DNA from: Ovis canadensis
Lineage: Eukaryota > Chordata > Mammalia > Artiodactyla > Bovidae
Assembly (NCBI RefSeq): GCF_042477335.2
Contig: NC_091251.1
Coordinates: 91,527,501-91,591,500, forward strand
Direction: 5' to 3'
DNA: 64,000 bases
The position numbers were made by a program, and so were the translations under genes. The stretch's first letter is position 1; every line of letters begins with the position of its first letter. The notes beneath the pieces are model-generated. The model was not told the DNA's origin. It was given only the letters and a program-made list of their open reading frames with translations, and searched no databases. Below, in pieces: positions 45,580-56,472 of the stretch.

Positions 45580-46880
45580 GTAAGCGCTCAATTTTCTATT
45601 TTCTATCAGCTGTCAGGATGGCAGCTAGGAAGTAGTGACAATTGAAAGGGAAGCTGCTTCCCCATTTAATAGCAGAGCTAAAGGTTTTCTTAAGGATGAC
45701 TTTTTTCAGAAGATGCAAAACATTTAATAATAGAAACAAACCTCTTATTTAGCACGAATTCTTAACGGAGAGGGGTAGGGGCGGGGAGTGGTGGATCCAC
45801 TGAAGATCCTTGGATACTCTGAACTTCCTGAAATTGCATACCAAAATTTGCGACTCTACATTTTCCGGGAAAGACACCGTAATGTTATTTTGATACCAAG
45901 AAGTTTCAAAGAATGACGGTTCTGGATTGCTGTCAAAATATACATGAAGAATATTGTTTGTTCATATGAGCTGAAGTCAGTATAATTTCTTTTTGAGAAA
46001 ATCAGGCATAGCTTTTTGGGAAAAGGTGGTTTTGTTTTGTTTTGTTTTGGGGGGGGATACCTGTAATTAGAATGAAGTAAGGAAACTAAATTGTTCTTAA
46101 CTCAAACTTCCTTTTAAAGAAGAACATTGGATAGGTTTTTGAAGTTGTTTTCAAATCTATTTGCTTAGTAATGAATTTTTTTGTTAGTATGGTTTGACAT
46201 TTTGTTTTAATTTCTTTGGTTCTTTATTATCACTTGAACGAACATTAACAGGGAAGAAATATAGATGAAAGCATTGTTCAATGAAAGTGCAGATGGATTC
46301 TTTGGGCTGTTGTAAGGAGTTCACAGCTTGCACAGTGCTCAAAGATTAGGGGAGAAAAACTACTGCACTCAGGATTTCTTAATTATACCTTGATGTTCAA
46401 CAGTAAGATAGTTTCACTGTCAGTCCTGAAAGTGCTTTCAAAGAAAAGGGAAGTGGAGAATGGTCTGAAGTAAAGGAAGGGTATAGACGAGCTGTGAGGT
46501 AGGCCTTGAGTTAACCTGAGGGAGGAGAAGGCATTGGTGGTAAAGAAAATAGCCTGTGGGTGAGAAAAAAGTTGGGACTAGGTGTTAGGAGTTTGAGAAA
46601 TAAACCCCACGGTCAGATAGAAGGGGGACTTAAATTGCTACTGCTCTTTTATCTGTTTCCTTTTTGTTTAGCATCTAATGATAACTTTGAGCTACAATTT
46701 TTTGAGCATATACATTATCTAATTTCATTTTTAAAAAAAAGTACAGATGAGGAGACTGAGACTTAAATTATGTAACTTGGACAAGTTTATGAAATGTGTT
46801 AGAATCAGAGCTGATGTAGATTATTCTGGCTCAGAACAGTTCTTAGCCACCCAGTAGTCCATGTACCAAATCTAGCCTGC
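45580..46880 (+). other. SLC39A9: SLC39A9 intron 1, start
   Basis: Unique-looking sequence with a (TTTTG)n run near 46,030-46,050 and a MIR-like piece at about 46,670-46,830 (acagatgaggagactgagac). Confidence 0.5.
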
Positions 46881-46884
46881 AGAC

Positions 46885-47072
46885 GTGTTTATTTATTTGG
46901 CTGCACCAGGTCTTAGTTGTGGCATGCAGGGTCTTTAGCTGCAGTGTGTGGGATTTTTTTTTTCTTTTTTTCAGTTGTGTTATTTGGGATCTAGTTCCCT
47001 GACCAGGGATCGAGCCCGGGTCCCCTGCATTGGAAGCATGAAGCTTCAACCACAGGGCCACCAGAAAAGTCC
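46885..47072 (-). mobile_element. CHR-type SINE
   Basis: tttggctgcaccaggtctta, tccctgaccagggatcgagc, tgcattggaagcatgaagct and the head cacagggccaccagaaaagt. Confidence 0.82.
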
Positions 47073-47285
47073 TTGGATTTACTTTAGATTAGCAGAGTGT
47101 CGATTTTATTGTTACTGTTTTTTTGTCTTTATTCCTCAAAGTAACAGTTGGCTAGAGCTGAGTAGTGGTAGATTGTCATGGCCTTCTTGGCTGTGAAGCC
47201 TACTTCACTCATTTGAGCTACCTGCCTGGCCAGTACTTTGTGAGTGTGCTGTCTGTCCTCTGACTAAATCATGAAAAAAAAGTAA

Positions 47286-47488
47286 GAGTTTCAGTTGCTC
47301 AGTCGTGTCTGGCTCTTGGCAACCCCATGGACTGTAGCCCGCCAGACTCCCCTGTCCATGGAATTCTCCAGGCAAGAATACTGGAGTGGGTTGCCATTTC
47401 CTTCTCCAGGGGGTCTTCCTGATCCAGGGATTGAACCTGGGTTTCCAGTACTGCAGGAGGATTCTTTAACACTGAGTCACCAGGGACT
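47286..47488 (-). mobile_element. Bov-tA SINE
   Basis: gtttcagttgctcagtcgtg through gggtcttcctgatccaggga to acactgagtcaccaggga. Confidence 0.92.
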
Positions 47489-47711
47489 GAGTCTTCTAAT
47501 TACATTAGAATTGAGTTGACATTATTAGGGCTGACATTTGTGAAGTTTAAATTGGTTTGTATATTTAAAGCCTCAGTAGAGATAACATTTATGAAAAATT
47601 ATAATTAATTCAAATAAAAGACTGATAAAACTTTTTATTTCTATAAAATTCCTAGACCTTTTCCAGTTTCAGTATTTTCACAAACTGTCTTCAGTGATGT
47701 TTGCAATATGC

Positions 47712-47988
47712 TGCTGCTGCTGCTGCTAAGTCGCTTCAATCGTGTCCGACTCTGTGCGACCCCATAGATGGCAGCCCACCAGGCTCCCCTGTCCCTGGGA
47801 TTCTCCAGGCAAGAACACTGGAGTGGGTTGCCATTTCCTTCTCCAATGCATGAAAGTGAAAAGTGAAAGTGAAGTCGCTCAGTCATGTCTGACTCCTAGC
47901 GACCCCATGGACTGCAGCCTACCAGGCTCCTCCGTCCATGGGATTTTCCAGGCAAGAGTACTGGAGTGGGGTGCCATTGCCTTCTCCG
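47712..47988 (-). mobile_element. Bov-A2 SINE with target-site duplication
   Basis: An antisense dimer with the (TGC)n start (tgctgctgctgctgctaagt) and linker gcatgaaagtgaaaagtgaa. Flanked by ttgcaatatgc at 47701-47711 and 47989-47999. Near-consensus, so young. Confidence 0.95.
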
Positions 47989-47999
47989 TTGCAATATGC

Positions 48000-48850
48000 A
48001 GGTATATGCTATCCTCTTTTCTCACTGAAGGAAGTGTGTCCATGAGTGGTGTAATTAACTAGGCCATTAATAGAGATAATTAGTATGATATGTCATTTAT
48101 GGCTTTCTTAATTGATGGTCAGGTGGTGTTTTTCCAGCTATAGTTCTTGAAATGCTGTAACTCACCATTCATATCTGTTCATTATTACACCAGGACCAAT
48201 GCATTTTAAGCTGTTAGGATAAAAAAATTAAAGTTACATATAACTTAGTCAAAGACAGTTTAGAATTCAGCTGGTGATTTTTGTCTCCTAGGAATTAGCA
48301 TTTTTTCCCAGATATTATACTATTATTATAAATCAATGTATCATGAAACTAGTAGATAATAAATCTGTAAAAAATGAACTTCATTTATGGAGACCAAGAA
48401 ACAGAGTTTCTATCCTTAGAGAATAGCTCCCCAAATTCCTACATTGACTAAACAATTTTTCTTTTTAAGGAAGTGTAGCTTTTCTTTGGGACTGGAGTTA
48501 TTATAAATAAAAGGACCAATAAATCTAATTTATCTTGTAGTTAACTTTCATTTATATGAGAAGATATGGTTTTTATTCATATTCTTAATCTACCTACTAC
48601 TTTGTCTTTCAGCACTTTTTTCTTCAGAATTTCTCAGAGCAGGAACAAAAGATCAATAAAGCCATTAATGATGGCAGGGTTAGTATTTAGGAATGAGATA
48701 AAGTCAAGTGGTCTGACATTACTGTAGCAGTGGTATTGGTCTGCCATATCTGACCATCACGAGGTATGTGTGGCAGTGATTTCTTAGTCACTTTCTCCAA
48801 CATGCCTTGTCCCCAAACCAACTTTCTTGACTCATGGTTTTGTAACTTCC
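48000..48850 (+). other. SLC39A9: SLC39A9 intron 1, no feature
   Basis: AT-rich intron. A short cagcactttt...gagcaggaacaaaagatcaa segment near 48,612 resembles an exon boundary (ttgtctttcag) but gives no ZIP9 sequence. Confidence 0.4.
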
Positions 48851-48860
48851 TTATGCCTAA

Positions 48861-49085
48861 ATGGGGCTTCACAGATGGCGCTAATGGTAAAGAACCCACC
48901 TGCCAGTGCAGGAGACATAAAGAGACTCAGGTTTGGTCCCTGGGTTGGGAAGATCCCCTGGAGGAGGGCATGGCAACCCACTCCAGTAATCTTGCCTGGA
49001 GAATTCACAGACAGAGGAGCCTGGCAGGCCACAGTCCATAGGGTCACAAAGAGTTGGACACTACTGAAGTGTCTCAGCACACATG
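48861..49085 (+). mobile_element. Bov-tA SINE with target-site duplication
   Basis: Sense Bov-tA (ggttgggaagatcccctgga, catagggtcacaaagagttg) flanked by tatgcctaa at 48852-48860 and 49086-49094. It sits only 71 bp before the long BovB. Confidence 0.92.
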
Positions 49086-49156
49086 TATGCCTAACTGATT
49101 TCTAAAATAAAGGAACAAAATCTCTGATTCTCAAATGCATTTATATGGGACTGATA

Positions 49157-52100
49157 AGCAGCCGTGAAGAGATACCCCCATGTCCAAGGTAAGAGAAACC
49201 CAAGTAAGATGGTAGGTGTTGCAAGAGGGCATCAGAGGGCAGACACACTGAAACCATACTCACAGAAAACTAGTCAATCTAACCACACTAGGACCACAGC
49301 CTTGTCTAACTCAATGAAACCAAGCCATGCCTGCGGGGCAACCCAAGACAGGCGGGTCATGGTGGAGAGGTCTGACAGAACATGGTCCACTGGAGAAGGG
49401 AATGGCAAGCCACTTCAGTATTCTTGCCTTGAGAACCCCATGAACAATATGAAAAGGCAATATGATAGGATACCAAAAGAGGAACTCCCCAGGTCAGTAG
49501 GTGCCCAATATGCTACTGGAGGTCAGAGGAGAAATAACTACAGAAAGAACGAAGGGATGGAGCCAAAGCAAAAACAATACCCAGCTGTGGATGTGACTGG
49601 TGATAGAAGCAAGATCCGATGCTGTAAAGAGCAATATTGCATAGGAACCTGGAATGTCAGGTCCATGAATCAAGGCAAATTGGAAGTGGTCAAACAAGAG
49701 ATGGCAAGGATGAACGTCAACATTCTAGCAATCAGCAAACTAAAATGGACTGGAATGGGTGAATTTAACTCAGATAACCATTATATCTACTACTGCAGGC
49801 AGGAATCCCTAGAAGAAATGGAGTAGCCATCATGGTCAACAAAAGAGTCCAAAATGCAGTACTTGGATGCAGTCTCAAAAATGACAGAATGATCTCTGTT
49901 CGTCTCCAAGGAAAACCATTCAATATCACAGTTATCCAAGTCTATGCCCCAACCAGCAATGCTGAAGAAGCTGAAGTTGAACGGTTTTATGAAGACCTAC
50001 AAGACCTTTTAGAACTAACACCCAAAAAAGATGTCCTTTTCATTATAGGGGACTGGAATGCAAAAGTAGGAAGTCAAGAAACACCTGGAGTAACAGGCAA
50101 ATTTGGCCTTGGAATGCGGAATGAAGCAGGGCAAAGACTAATAGAGTTTTGCCAAGAAAATGCACTGGTCATAGCAAACACCCTCTTCCAACAACACAAG
50201 AGAAGACTCTACACATGGACATCACCAGATGGTCAACACTGAAATCAGATTGATTATATTCTTTGCAGCCAAAGATGAAGAAGCTCTATACAGTCAACAA
50301 AAACAAGACTGGGAGCTGACTGTGGCTCAGATCATGAACTCCTTATTACCAAAATTCAGACTTAAACTGAAGAAAGTAGGGAAAACCACTAGACCATTCA
50401 GGTATGACCTAAATCAAATCCCTTATGATTATACAGTGGAAGTGAGAAATAGATTTAAGGGCCTAGATCTGATAGATAGAGTGCTTGATGAACTATGGAC
50501 AGAGGTTTGTGACCTTGTGCAGGAGACAGGGATCAAGACCATCTCCATGGAAAAGAAATGCAAAAAAGCAAAATGGCTGTCTGGGGAAGCCTTACAAATG
50601 GCTGTGAAGAGAAGAGAGGTGAAAAGCAAAGGAGAAAAGGAAAGATATAGGCATCTAAATGCAGAGTTCCAAAGAATAGCAAGAAGAGATAAGAGAGCCT
50701 TCTTCAGCGATCAATGCAAAGAAATAGAGGAAAACAACAGAATGGGAAAGACTAGAGATCTCTTCAAGAAAATTAGAGCTACCAAGGGAACATTTCATGC
50801 AAAGATGGGCTTGATAAAGCACAGAAATGGTATGGACCCAACAGAAGCAGAAGATATTAAGAAGAGGTGGCAAGAATACACGGAAGAACTGTACAAAAAA
50901 GATCTTCACGACCCAGATAGTCATGGTGATGTGATCACTAATCTAGAACCAGACATCTTGGAATGTGAAGTCAAGTGGGCCTTAGAAAGCATCACTACAA
51001 ACAAAGCTAGTGGAGGTGATGGAATTCCAGTTGAGCTCTTTCAAATCCTGAAAGATGATGCTGTGAAAGTGCTGCACTCAATATGCCAGCAAATTTGGAA
51101 GATTCAGCAGTGGCCACAGGACTGGAAAAGGTCAGTTTTCATTCCAATCCCAAAGAAAGGCCATTGCAAAGAATGCTCAAACTACCACACAATTGCACTC
51201 ATCTCACATGCTAGTAAAGTAATGCTCAAAATTCTCCAAGCCAGGCTTCAGCAATACATGAACCGTGAACTCCCTGACATTCAGGCTGGTTTTAGAAAAG
51301 GCAGAGGAACCAGAAATCAAATTGCCAACATCCGCTGGATCATGGAAAAAGCAAGAGAGTTCCAGAAAAACATCTATTTCTGCTTTATTGACTATGCCAA
51401 AGCCTTTGACTGTGTGGATCACAATAAAGTGTGGAAAACTCTCAAAGAGATGGGAATACCAGACCACCTAACCTGCCTGCTGAGAAATCTGTATGCAGGT
51501 CAGGAAGCGACAGTTAGAACTGGACATGGAACAACAGACTGGTTCCAAATAGGAAAAGGAGTACGTCAAGGCTGTATATTGTCACCCTGCTTATTTAACT
51601 TATATGCAGAGTACCTCATGAGAAATGTTGGACTGGAAGAAACACAAGCTGGAATCAAGATTGCCGGGAGAAATATCAATAACCTCAGATATGCAGATGA
51701 CACCACCCTTATGGCAGAAAGTGAAGAGCTAAAAAGCCTCTTGATGAAAGTGAAAGAGGAGAGCGAAAAAGTTGGCCTAAAGCTCAACATTCAGAAAACG
51801 ATGATCATGGCATCTGGTCCCATCACTTCATGGGAAATAGATGGAGAAACAGTGGAAACGGTGTCAGACTTTATTTTTTTGGGCTCCAGAATCACTGCAG
51901 ATGGTGACTGCAGCCATGAAATTAAAAGACGCTTACTCCTTGGAAGAAAAGTTATGAGCAACCTAGATAGCATATTCAAAAGCAGAGACATTACTTTGCC
52001 GACTAAAGCCCGTCTAGTCAAGGCTATGGTTTTTCCAGTAGTCACGTATGGATGTGAGTGTTGGACTGTGAAGAAAGCTGAGCACCGAAGAATTGATGGT

Positions 52101-52467
52101 TTTAAACTGTGGTGTTGGAGAAGACTCTTGAGAGTCCCTGGGACTGCAAGGAGATCCAACCAGTCCATTCTGAAGGAGATCAGCCCTGGGATTTCTTTGG
52201 AAGGAATGATGCTAAAGCTGAAACTCCAGTACTTTGGCCACCTCATGCGAAGAGTTGACTCATTGGAAAAAACTCTGATGCTGGGAGGGATTGGGGGAGG
52301 AGGAGAAGGGGATGACCGAGGATGAGATAGCTGGATGGCCTCACGGACTCAATGGACGTGAGTCTGAGTGAACTCCAGGAGATGGTGATGAACAGGGAGG
52401 CTTGGCGTGCTGCGATTCATGGGGTCGCAAAGAGTTGGACACGATTGAGCGACTGAACTGAACTGAA
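49157..52467 (+). mobile_element. BovB (RTE) LINE, near full length
   Basis: A 3.3 kb BovB from the consensus-like 5' part (agcagccgtgaagagatacc) to the tail cgactgaactgaactgaa, in sense with SLC39A9. The endonuclease half is readable in separate frames (WNVRSMNQGKLEVVKQEMAR; FIIGDWNAKVGSQETPGVTG). Breaks against the family reading: a missing base near 49,812, stops near 50,240 and 50,276, an extra base near 50,352, and a missing base near 52,297. The RT region between them is open. I see no clear target-site duplication. Confidence 0.95.
50229..52325 (+). CDS. BovB reverse-transcriptase ORF, 698 codons
   Basis: The longest ORF in the window. The first 40 or so codons are off-frame relative to BovB; from about 50,355 it follows the family. 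RT landmarks: GDGIPVELFQILKDDAVKVL, FRKGRGTRNQIANI, CFIDYAKAFDCVDHNKVWKT (residues about 383-402), GVRQGCILSPCLFNLYAEYL, and the catalytic RYADD at about residue 487. The thumb and C-terminal part continue to [20 protein letters not shown], then the frame shifts to a false end, EGDDRG. The ORF lacks an in-frame endonuclease, so the element cannot move by itself as it stands. It is not a host gene. Confidence 0.93.
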   Translation: MVNTEIRLIIFFAAKDEEALYSQQKQDWELTVAQIMNSLLPKFRLKLKKVGKTTRPFRYDLNQIPYDYTVEVRNRFKGLDLIDRVLDELWTEVCDLVQETGIKTISMEKKCKKAKWLSGEALQMAVKRREVKSKGEKERYRHLNAEFQRIARRDKRAFFSDQCKEIEENNRMGKTRDLFKKIRATKGTFHAKMGLIKHRNGMDPTEAEDIKKRWQEYTEELYKKDLHDPDSHGDVITNLEPDILECEVKWALESITTNKASGGDGIPVELFQILKDDAVKVLHSICQQIWKIQQWPQDWKRSVFIPIPKKGHCKECSNYHTIALISHASKVMLKILQARLQQYMNRELPDIQAGFRKGRGTRNQIANIRWIMEKAREFQKNIYFCFIDYAKAFDCVDHNKVWKTLKEMGIPDHLTCLLRNLYAGQEATVRTGHGTTDWFQIGKGVRQGCILSPCLFNLYAEYLMRNVGLEETQAGIKIAGRNINNLRYADDTTLMAESEELKSLLMKVKEESEKVGLKLNIQKTMIMASGPITSWEIDGETVETVSDFIFLGSRITADGDCSHEIKRRLLLGRKVMSNLDSIFKSRDITLPTKARLVKAMVFPVVTYGCECWTVKKAEHRRIDGFKLWCWRRLLRVPGTARRSNQSILKEISPGISLEGMMLKLKLQYFGHLMRRVDSLEKTLMLGGIGGGGEGDDRG

Positions 52468-52686
52468 TCAAGTTATTTTCTTCTCCAGCATATGAGCAGG
52501 AGAAAAATGAAACTTGTAAAAGCAGCTGAAACGTGCTTTATACAAATGAGGTTTTGTTGGATAAAGGAATTGGACACACTAGTTTAGCAACTACATTGTG
52601 TTTTTAAGATTCAGATGTTGAGCAGTTTTCTTTGGCTCTAAGTGAAAATGCTATATAAGTAGGTTGAGCACCTGTAACTTAACTAT

Positions 52687-52840
52687 TTGTTGTTGTTTAG
52701 TCGCTAAGTCGTGTCTGACTCTTTTTGACCCCATGGACAGGAGTGGGTTACCTTCTCCAGGGGACCTTCCTGAACCAGGGATCAAACCTGCACCCTCTGC
52801 ATTGCAGGCACATTATTTACTGCTGAGCCACCTGTGAAAC
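52687..52840 (-). mobile_element. Bov-tA SINE, internally deleted
   Basis: tagtcgctaagtcgtgtctg, ccatggacaggagtgggtta (junction of a deletion) and the head ctgctgagccacctgtgaaa. Confidence 0.85.
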
Positions 52841-52849
52841 ATTATCTAG

Positions 52850-53224
52850 GATGACCGCAGCTCATCAGGTGCTCTGATGAGTGAAGTTCAGATGGCTAGA
52901 GTGAGATTTTAGATCAATGATCTGAGGATTATCATTTACCTGAGCATGTCTCCTCTTTGTAACAGAGCTGGTAACAGAAAGCAAAGCATTTGCCTAGAGC
53001 TCTAGGGCAGCACTCCTCAAACTCTGTTGCTTGACCAGTTTTATCTTTAACTTCCATTCCTTTGCAGAGCAGTATACTTGTGAAAATAAAATGGAAAAAA
53101 AGGCATACAAAATACAAGCCCAGATGCAGTATCGTGAGATTTAATAGACATATAACTACTCCTATAGTTGTAATGATCATATTGCTATAAAATGTTTCAA
53201 AGACTTCTCTCATGTTGTACTTGG
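52850..53224 (+). other. SLC39A9: SLC39A9 intron 1, no feature
   Basis: Intron sequence between SINEs; nothing recognised. Confidence 0.4.
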
Positions 53225-53438
53225 TGGTGGTGGTTTTAGTTGCTTAGCCATGTCTGACCCTTTGTGACCCTGTGGACTGTAGCCCACTAGGCTTCTCTGC
53301 CTGTGGGGTTTCCCAGGCAAGAATACTGAAGTGGTTGCCATTTCCTTCCCCAGAGGATCTTTCTGACCCAAGCATTGAACCCGCAGGTCCTGCATTTCAG
53401 GCTGCCTCCTGCATTGGCAGGCGGATTTTTTTACTACA
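53225..53438 (-). mobile_element. Bov-tA SINE with small internal duplication
   Basis: gttgcttagccatgtctgac through gaggatctttctgacccaag. The segment around the tRNA head shows cctgcatttcaggctgcctc followed by cctgcattggcaggcgg, a local duplication. The final head part is missing. Confidence 0.85.
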
Positions 53439-53570
53439 GCCTATACTTGTTGCAGACCATTTTGGGTTATAATGCCACATTTTTTCATGTGTTAAACTAG
53501 TATAGATCCATAGATATCCAGATGAAAGTAGTGTTACTCCTATCTCAATAAAGTTTTTAAGGTAATTAGT

Positions 53571-53646
53571 AATGCTGCTGCTGCTAAGTTGCTGCTAAAT
53601 CACTTCAGTCTTGTCCGACTCTGTGTGACTCCATAGACGGCAGCCT
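53571..53646 (-). mobile_element. Bov-A2 fragment
   Basis: gctgctgctgctaagttgct, aaatcacttcagtcttgtcc and ccatagacggcagcc: the 3' monomer only, with a partial repeat of the gctgctaa start. Confidence 0.82.
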
Positions 53647-53885
53647 CTTATTTCAAAAGGAACTGAGACCGTGTAGTTCAAAATCAGTGTTGCGCAAACT
53701 GTTTAACATCCAATTCTCTTCTGTTAAATGGCCTTGTAGGATTGTTGTGAGGATGTAAGGAAATAACATAAGCACAGGGCTTAACAATGTATCTAGAACA
53801 TAAGAACTTTAGAAAACATTGAGGATTATTCTCAGTATTGATTGTGAAAACTTTCTAAAGATTTTCATTTTTATAACTTTGTTCT

Positions 53886-53956
53886 ACCCGGGGATTAAAC
53901 CCAGATCTCCCGCATTGTAGGCAGACGCTTTACTGTCTGAGCCACCAGGGAAGTCT
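53886..53956 (-). mobile_element. Bov-tA head fragment
   Basis: ccggggattaaacccagatc and the head ctgagccaccagggaagtct: only the tRNA-derived part remains. Confidence 0.82.
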
Positions 53957-54274
53957 TCTAAATTATAATTTTAAAACCTTTTCTTTTGGAATAGACTTCT
54001 AATAATGGGTAAACTCCTCCCTTCCCTACCCCAAATCATGAAACTTCTCTGCAATTTGGAATCCGAAAGGTCTTGCTTCGGGGTTGTCTTTCCAGGTCAC
54101 CATGAATGTTTTTTTTGGAGAGGCCAGGGCTTTTCCACTGGTCTCCCTGCTATATAGTATTTTTCTCAGTATTTAACTTTTTATTCCTCTTTTTGTTAAA
54201 CTTTTATGGTTCAAATTACTTTATGTTTTTCATTTCTTAATTGAACCCGAATACAGCTAAGGTAATGGGTCATA

Positions 54275-54490
54275 GGGACTTCCCAGGTGACTCAGTGGTA
54301 GAGAATCAGCCTGCCTATGCAGGAGACGGAAGTTTGATGCATGGGTCAGGAAGATCCCCTGGGGGAGGAAATGACAACCCACTCCAGTATTCTTGCCTAG
54401 GAAGTCCCATGGACAGAGGAGCCTGATGGGCTACAGTCCATAGAGTTGCAGACACAGCTCAGTTGTGGACACAACTGAGCACGCACACAC
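54275..54490 (+). mobile_element. Bov-tA SINE with perfect target-site duplication
   Basis: gggacttcccaggtgactca through cactccagtattcttgccta. Flanked by aatgggtcata at 54264-54274 and 54491-54501. Confidence 0.93.
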
Positions 54491-54501
54491 AATGGGTCAT
54501 A

Positions 54502-55454
54502 AAATCATATAACTACTGAGACTGAACAGTAAATCAGCCCTGGAGTGAGATAAAATGGTCACAATATGTGGCAGCTGACCTCCAGGGTCAGTGCCTAGGG
54601 GTCTCAGGGAGTCATGAGAACTGTGGTCAGCCGTGGCACAGAAGAGCAGGTGTCATTTAATGACACCAGCCCTGGCATTGCCAAATCTTCCTGCTTTTCA
54701 GAAGTGGAAAATATTGAATCTTCTAAATTTTATACTTTGGTTGCTAATTCAGATACTATTACATTGCTGTGTGGGTCAAAAACACCTATGTTTATGAGCT
54801 GCCAGTCTCAAACTTCCGGGCTGGACTGCTGATTCCTAAGCTCTCTGTGAAGTAAAGAGCAATAGAAGGGGAGGGACAGCAAGTAGAGGAAACAAGTCTC
54901 AGCATGACATCAAGTGGGAGACTGAAAAAATTTCAAATTGCTACAAAACTTCAAAGCACTGTTGTTTAGAACGACTTTGAAAAGGGGAAAACGTCTCTAT
55001 CTGCATATTAAGGGCACTGTGCTGTCTAATCCCACAGTATAATAACAATAGCTACAGTATCAACTTACGTGTTAAGTTCTGCTATGATTTTAACAGTGAC
55101 CTTGAAAGGGAAGAGCCTCAAGCTTTATTAAGTTCAAAGCTACTATTTTTATACCCTCTAAATAAAAAATTTTTAAGCCTAGCTGTATAATTGAGTCTCT
55201 TTGTGGAAAATTTGTAAAACATGATAACGTGTGAAAGGAAAATATTATCCCACTAGAGAATCACTAGTAACATTGGTTAGTAACTAGTTAGTAACTAGTA
55301 ACATTGCTTCTTTGCATTCATTTTTTTTTGCATGTTTGCATTTTTAATATGGTTGATTATGTAGTGTGTATGTGCGTGTGTGTGTATATACATATATATA
55401 TATATTTGCATTCCCCCTTCTTTTACCTGGTATTCTTTTCATTAAAAACATGTT
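54502..55454 (+). other. SLC39A9: SLC39A9 intron 1, with TG/TA microsatellite
   Basis: Unique-looking sequence. A (TG)n then (TA)n stretch lies at about 55,365-55,406. No gene is called. Confidence 0.45.
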
Positions 55455-55577
55455 CTAGGCACTTTTGGCCTCATTTGGCCACACCTTGTGGCTTGGGAAA
55501 AACAGATTTTGAACCGGAGCCCCTGGGCAGTTAAAGAATAGAATCCTAACCACTACACAGCCAGAGAATTCCCTATA
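55455..55577 (-). mobile_element. CHR-type SINE fragment
   Basis: catttggccacaccttgtgg, gattttgaaccggagcccct and the head cactacacagccagagaatt. Flanked by taggcac on both sides. Confidence 0.7.
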
Positions 55578-55914
55578 GGCACCTTTTCATGTCTTCATTA
55601 CATTCAGTTATTTTATATACAGAAATTCTTATTACGCATTTGTTTTCAAGTTTTTGCCATGATACCGTTGGGTTTTTTTTAAATGATAATAGTGTTGAAT
55701 GGATATTTTTGTGCGTAATGCTAAGACCACACTTCACATTGTTTCCTCAGGGGTAGAATGACAGGATTAAACAGCATAAATATCCTCAAGAAGAGTCTCA
55801 GTCTATATTACCAGGTTTTCTTAATGTATTTTTTCCAACAAATGCAAATGACACTGTATTCTCACAAACACTGAGTACCATCATTTTTAATTTTTAAAAC
55901 TTTGCTAATTTGAT

Positions 55915-56464
55915 TCAAAATCACTGCAGATGGTGATTGCAGCCATGAAGTTAAAAGACACTCCTTGGAAGGAAAGTTATGACCAACCTAGATAGCATAT
56001 TCAAAAGCAGAGACATTACTTTGCCAACAAAGGTCCATCCAGTCAAGGCTATGGTTTTTCCAGTAGTCATGTATGGATGTGAGAGTTGGACTGTGAAGAA
56101 GGCTGAGCGCCAAAGAATTGATGCTTTTGAACTGTGGTGTTGGAGAAGACTCTTGATAGTCCCTTGGACTGCAAGGAGATCAGTCCTGGGTGTTCTTTGG
56201 AAGGAATGATGCTGAAGCTGAAACTCCAGTACTTTGGCCACCTCATGCGAAGAGTTGACTCATTGGAAAAGACTGATGCTGGGAGGGATTGGGGGCAGGA
56301 GGAGAAGGGGACGACAGAGGATGAGATGGCTGGATGGCATCACTGACTCGATGGACGTGAGTTTGAGTGAACTCCGGGAGTTGGTGATGGACAGGGAGGC
56401 CTGGCGTGCTGCAATTCATGGGGTCACAAAGAGTTGGACATGACTGAGCGACTGAACTGAACTG
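55915..56464 (+). mobile_element. BovB 3' fragment with target-site duplication
   Basis: 550 bp from tcaaaatcactgcagatggt to the tail ctgaactgaactg. Flanked by aatttgat at 55907-55914 and 56465-56472. Only the C-terminal ORF end is encoded (WTVKKAERQRIDAFELWCWR). Confidence 0.93.
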
Positions 56465-56472
56465 AATTTGAT

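Noticed and set aside
48612-48680. Possible SLC39A9 exon 2 after ttgtctttcag
   Set aside because: The translation does not give the expected ERLKLVTVLGAGLL; it is unlike any ZIP sequence.
8587-54490. Many spaced near-identical segments resembling a CRISPR-like array
   Set aside because: They are dispersed Bov-tA/Bov-A2 SINEs in both orientations with individual target-site duplications; spacing is irregular and kilobases long.
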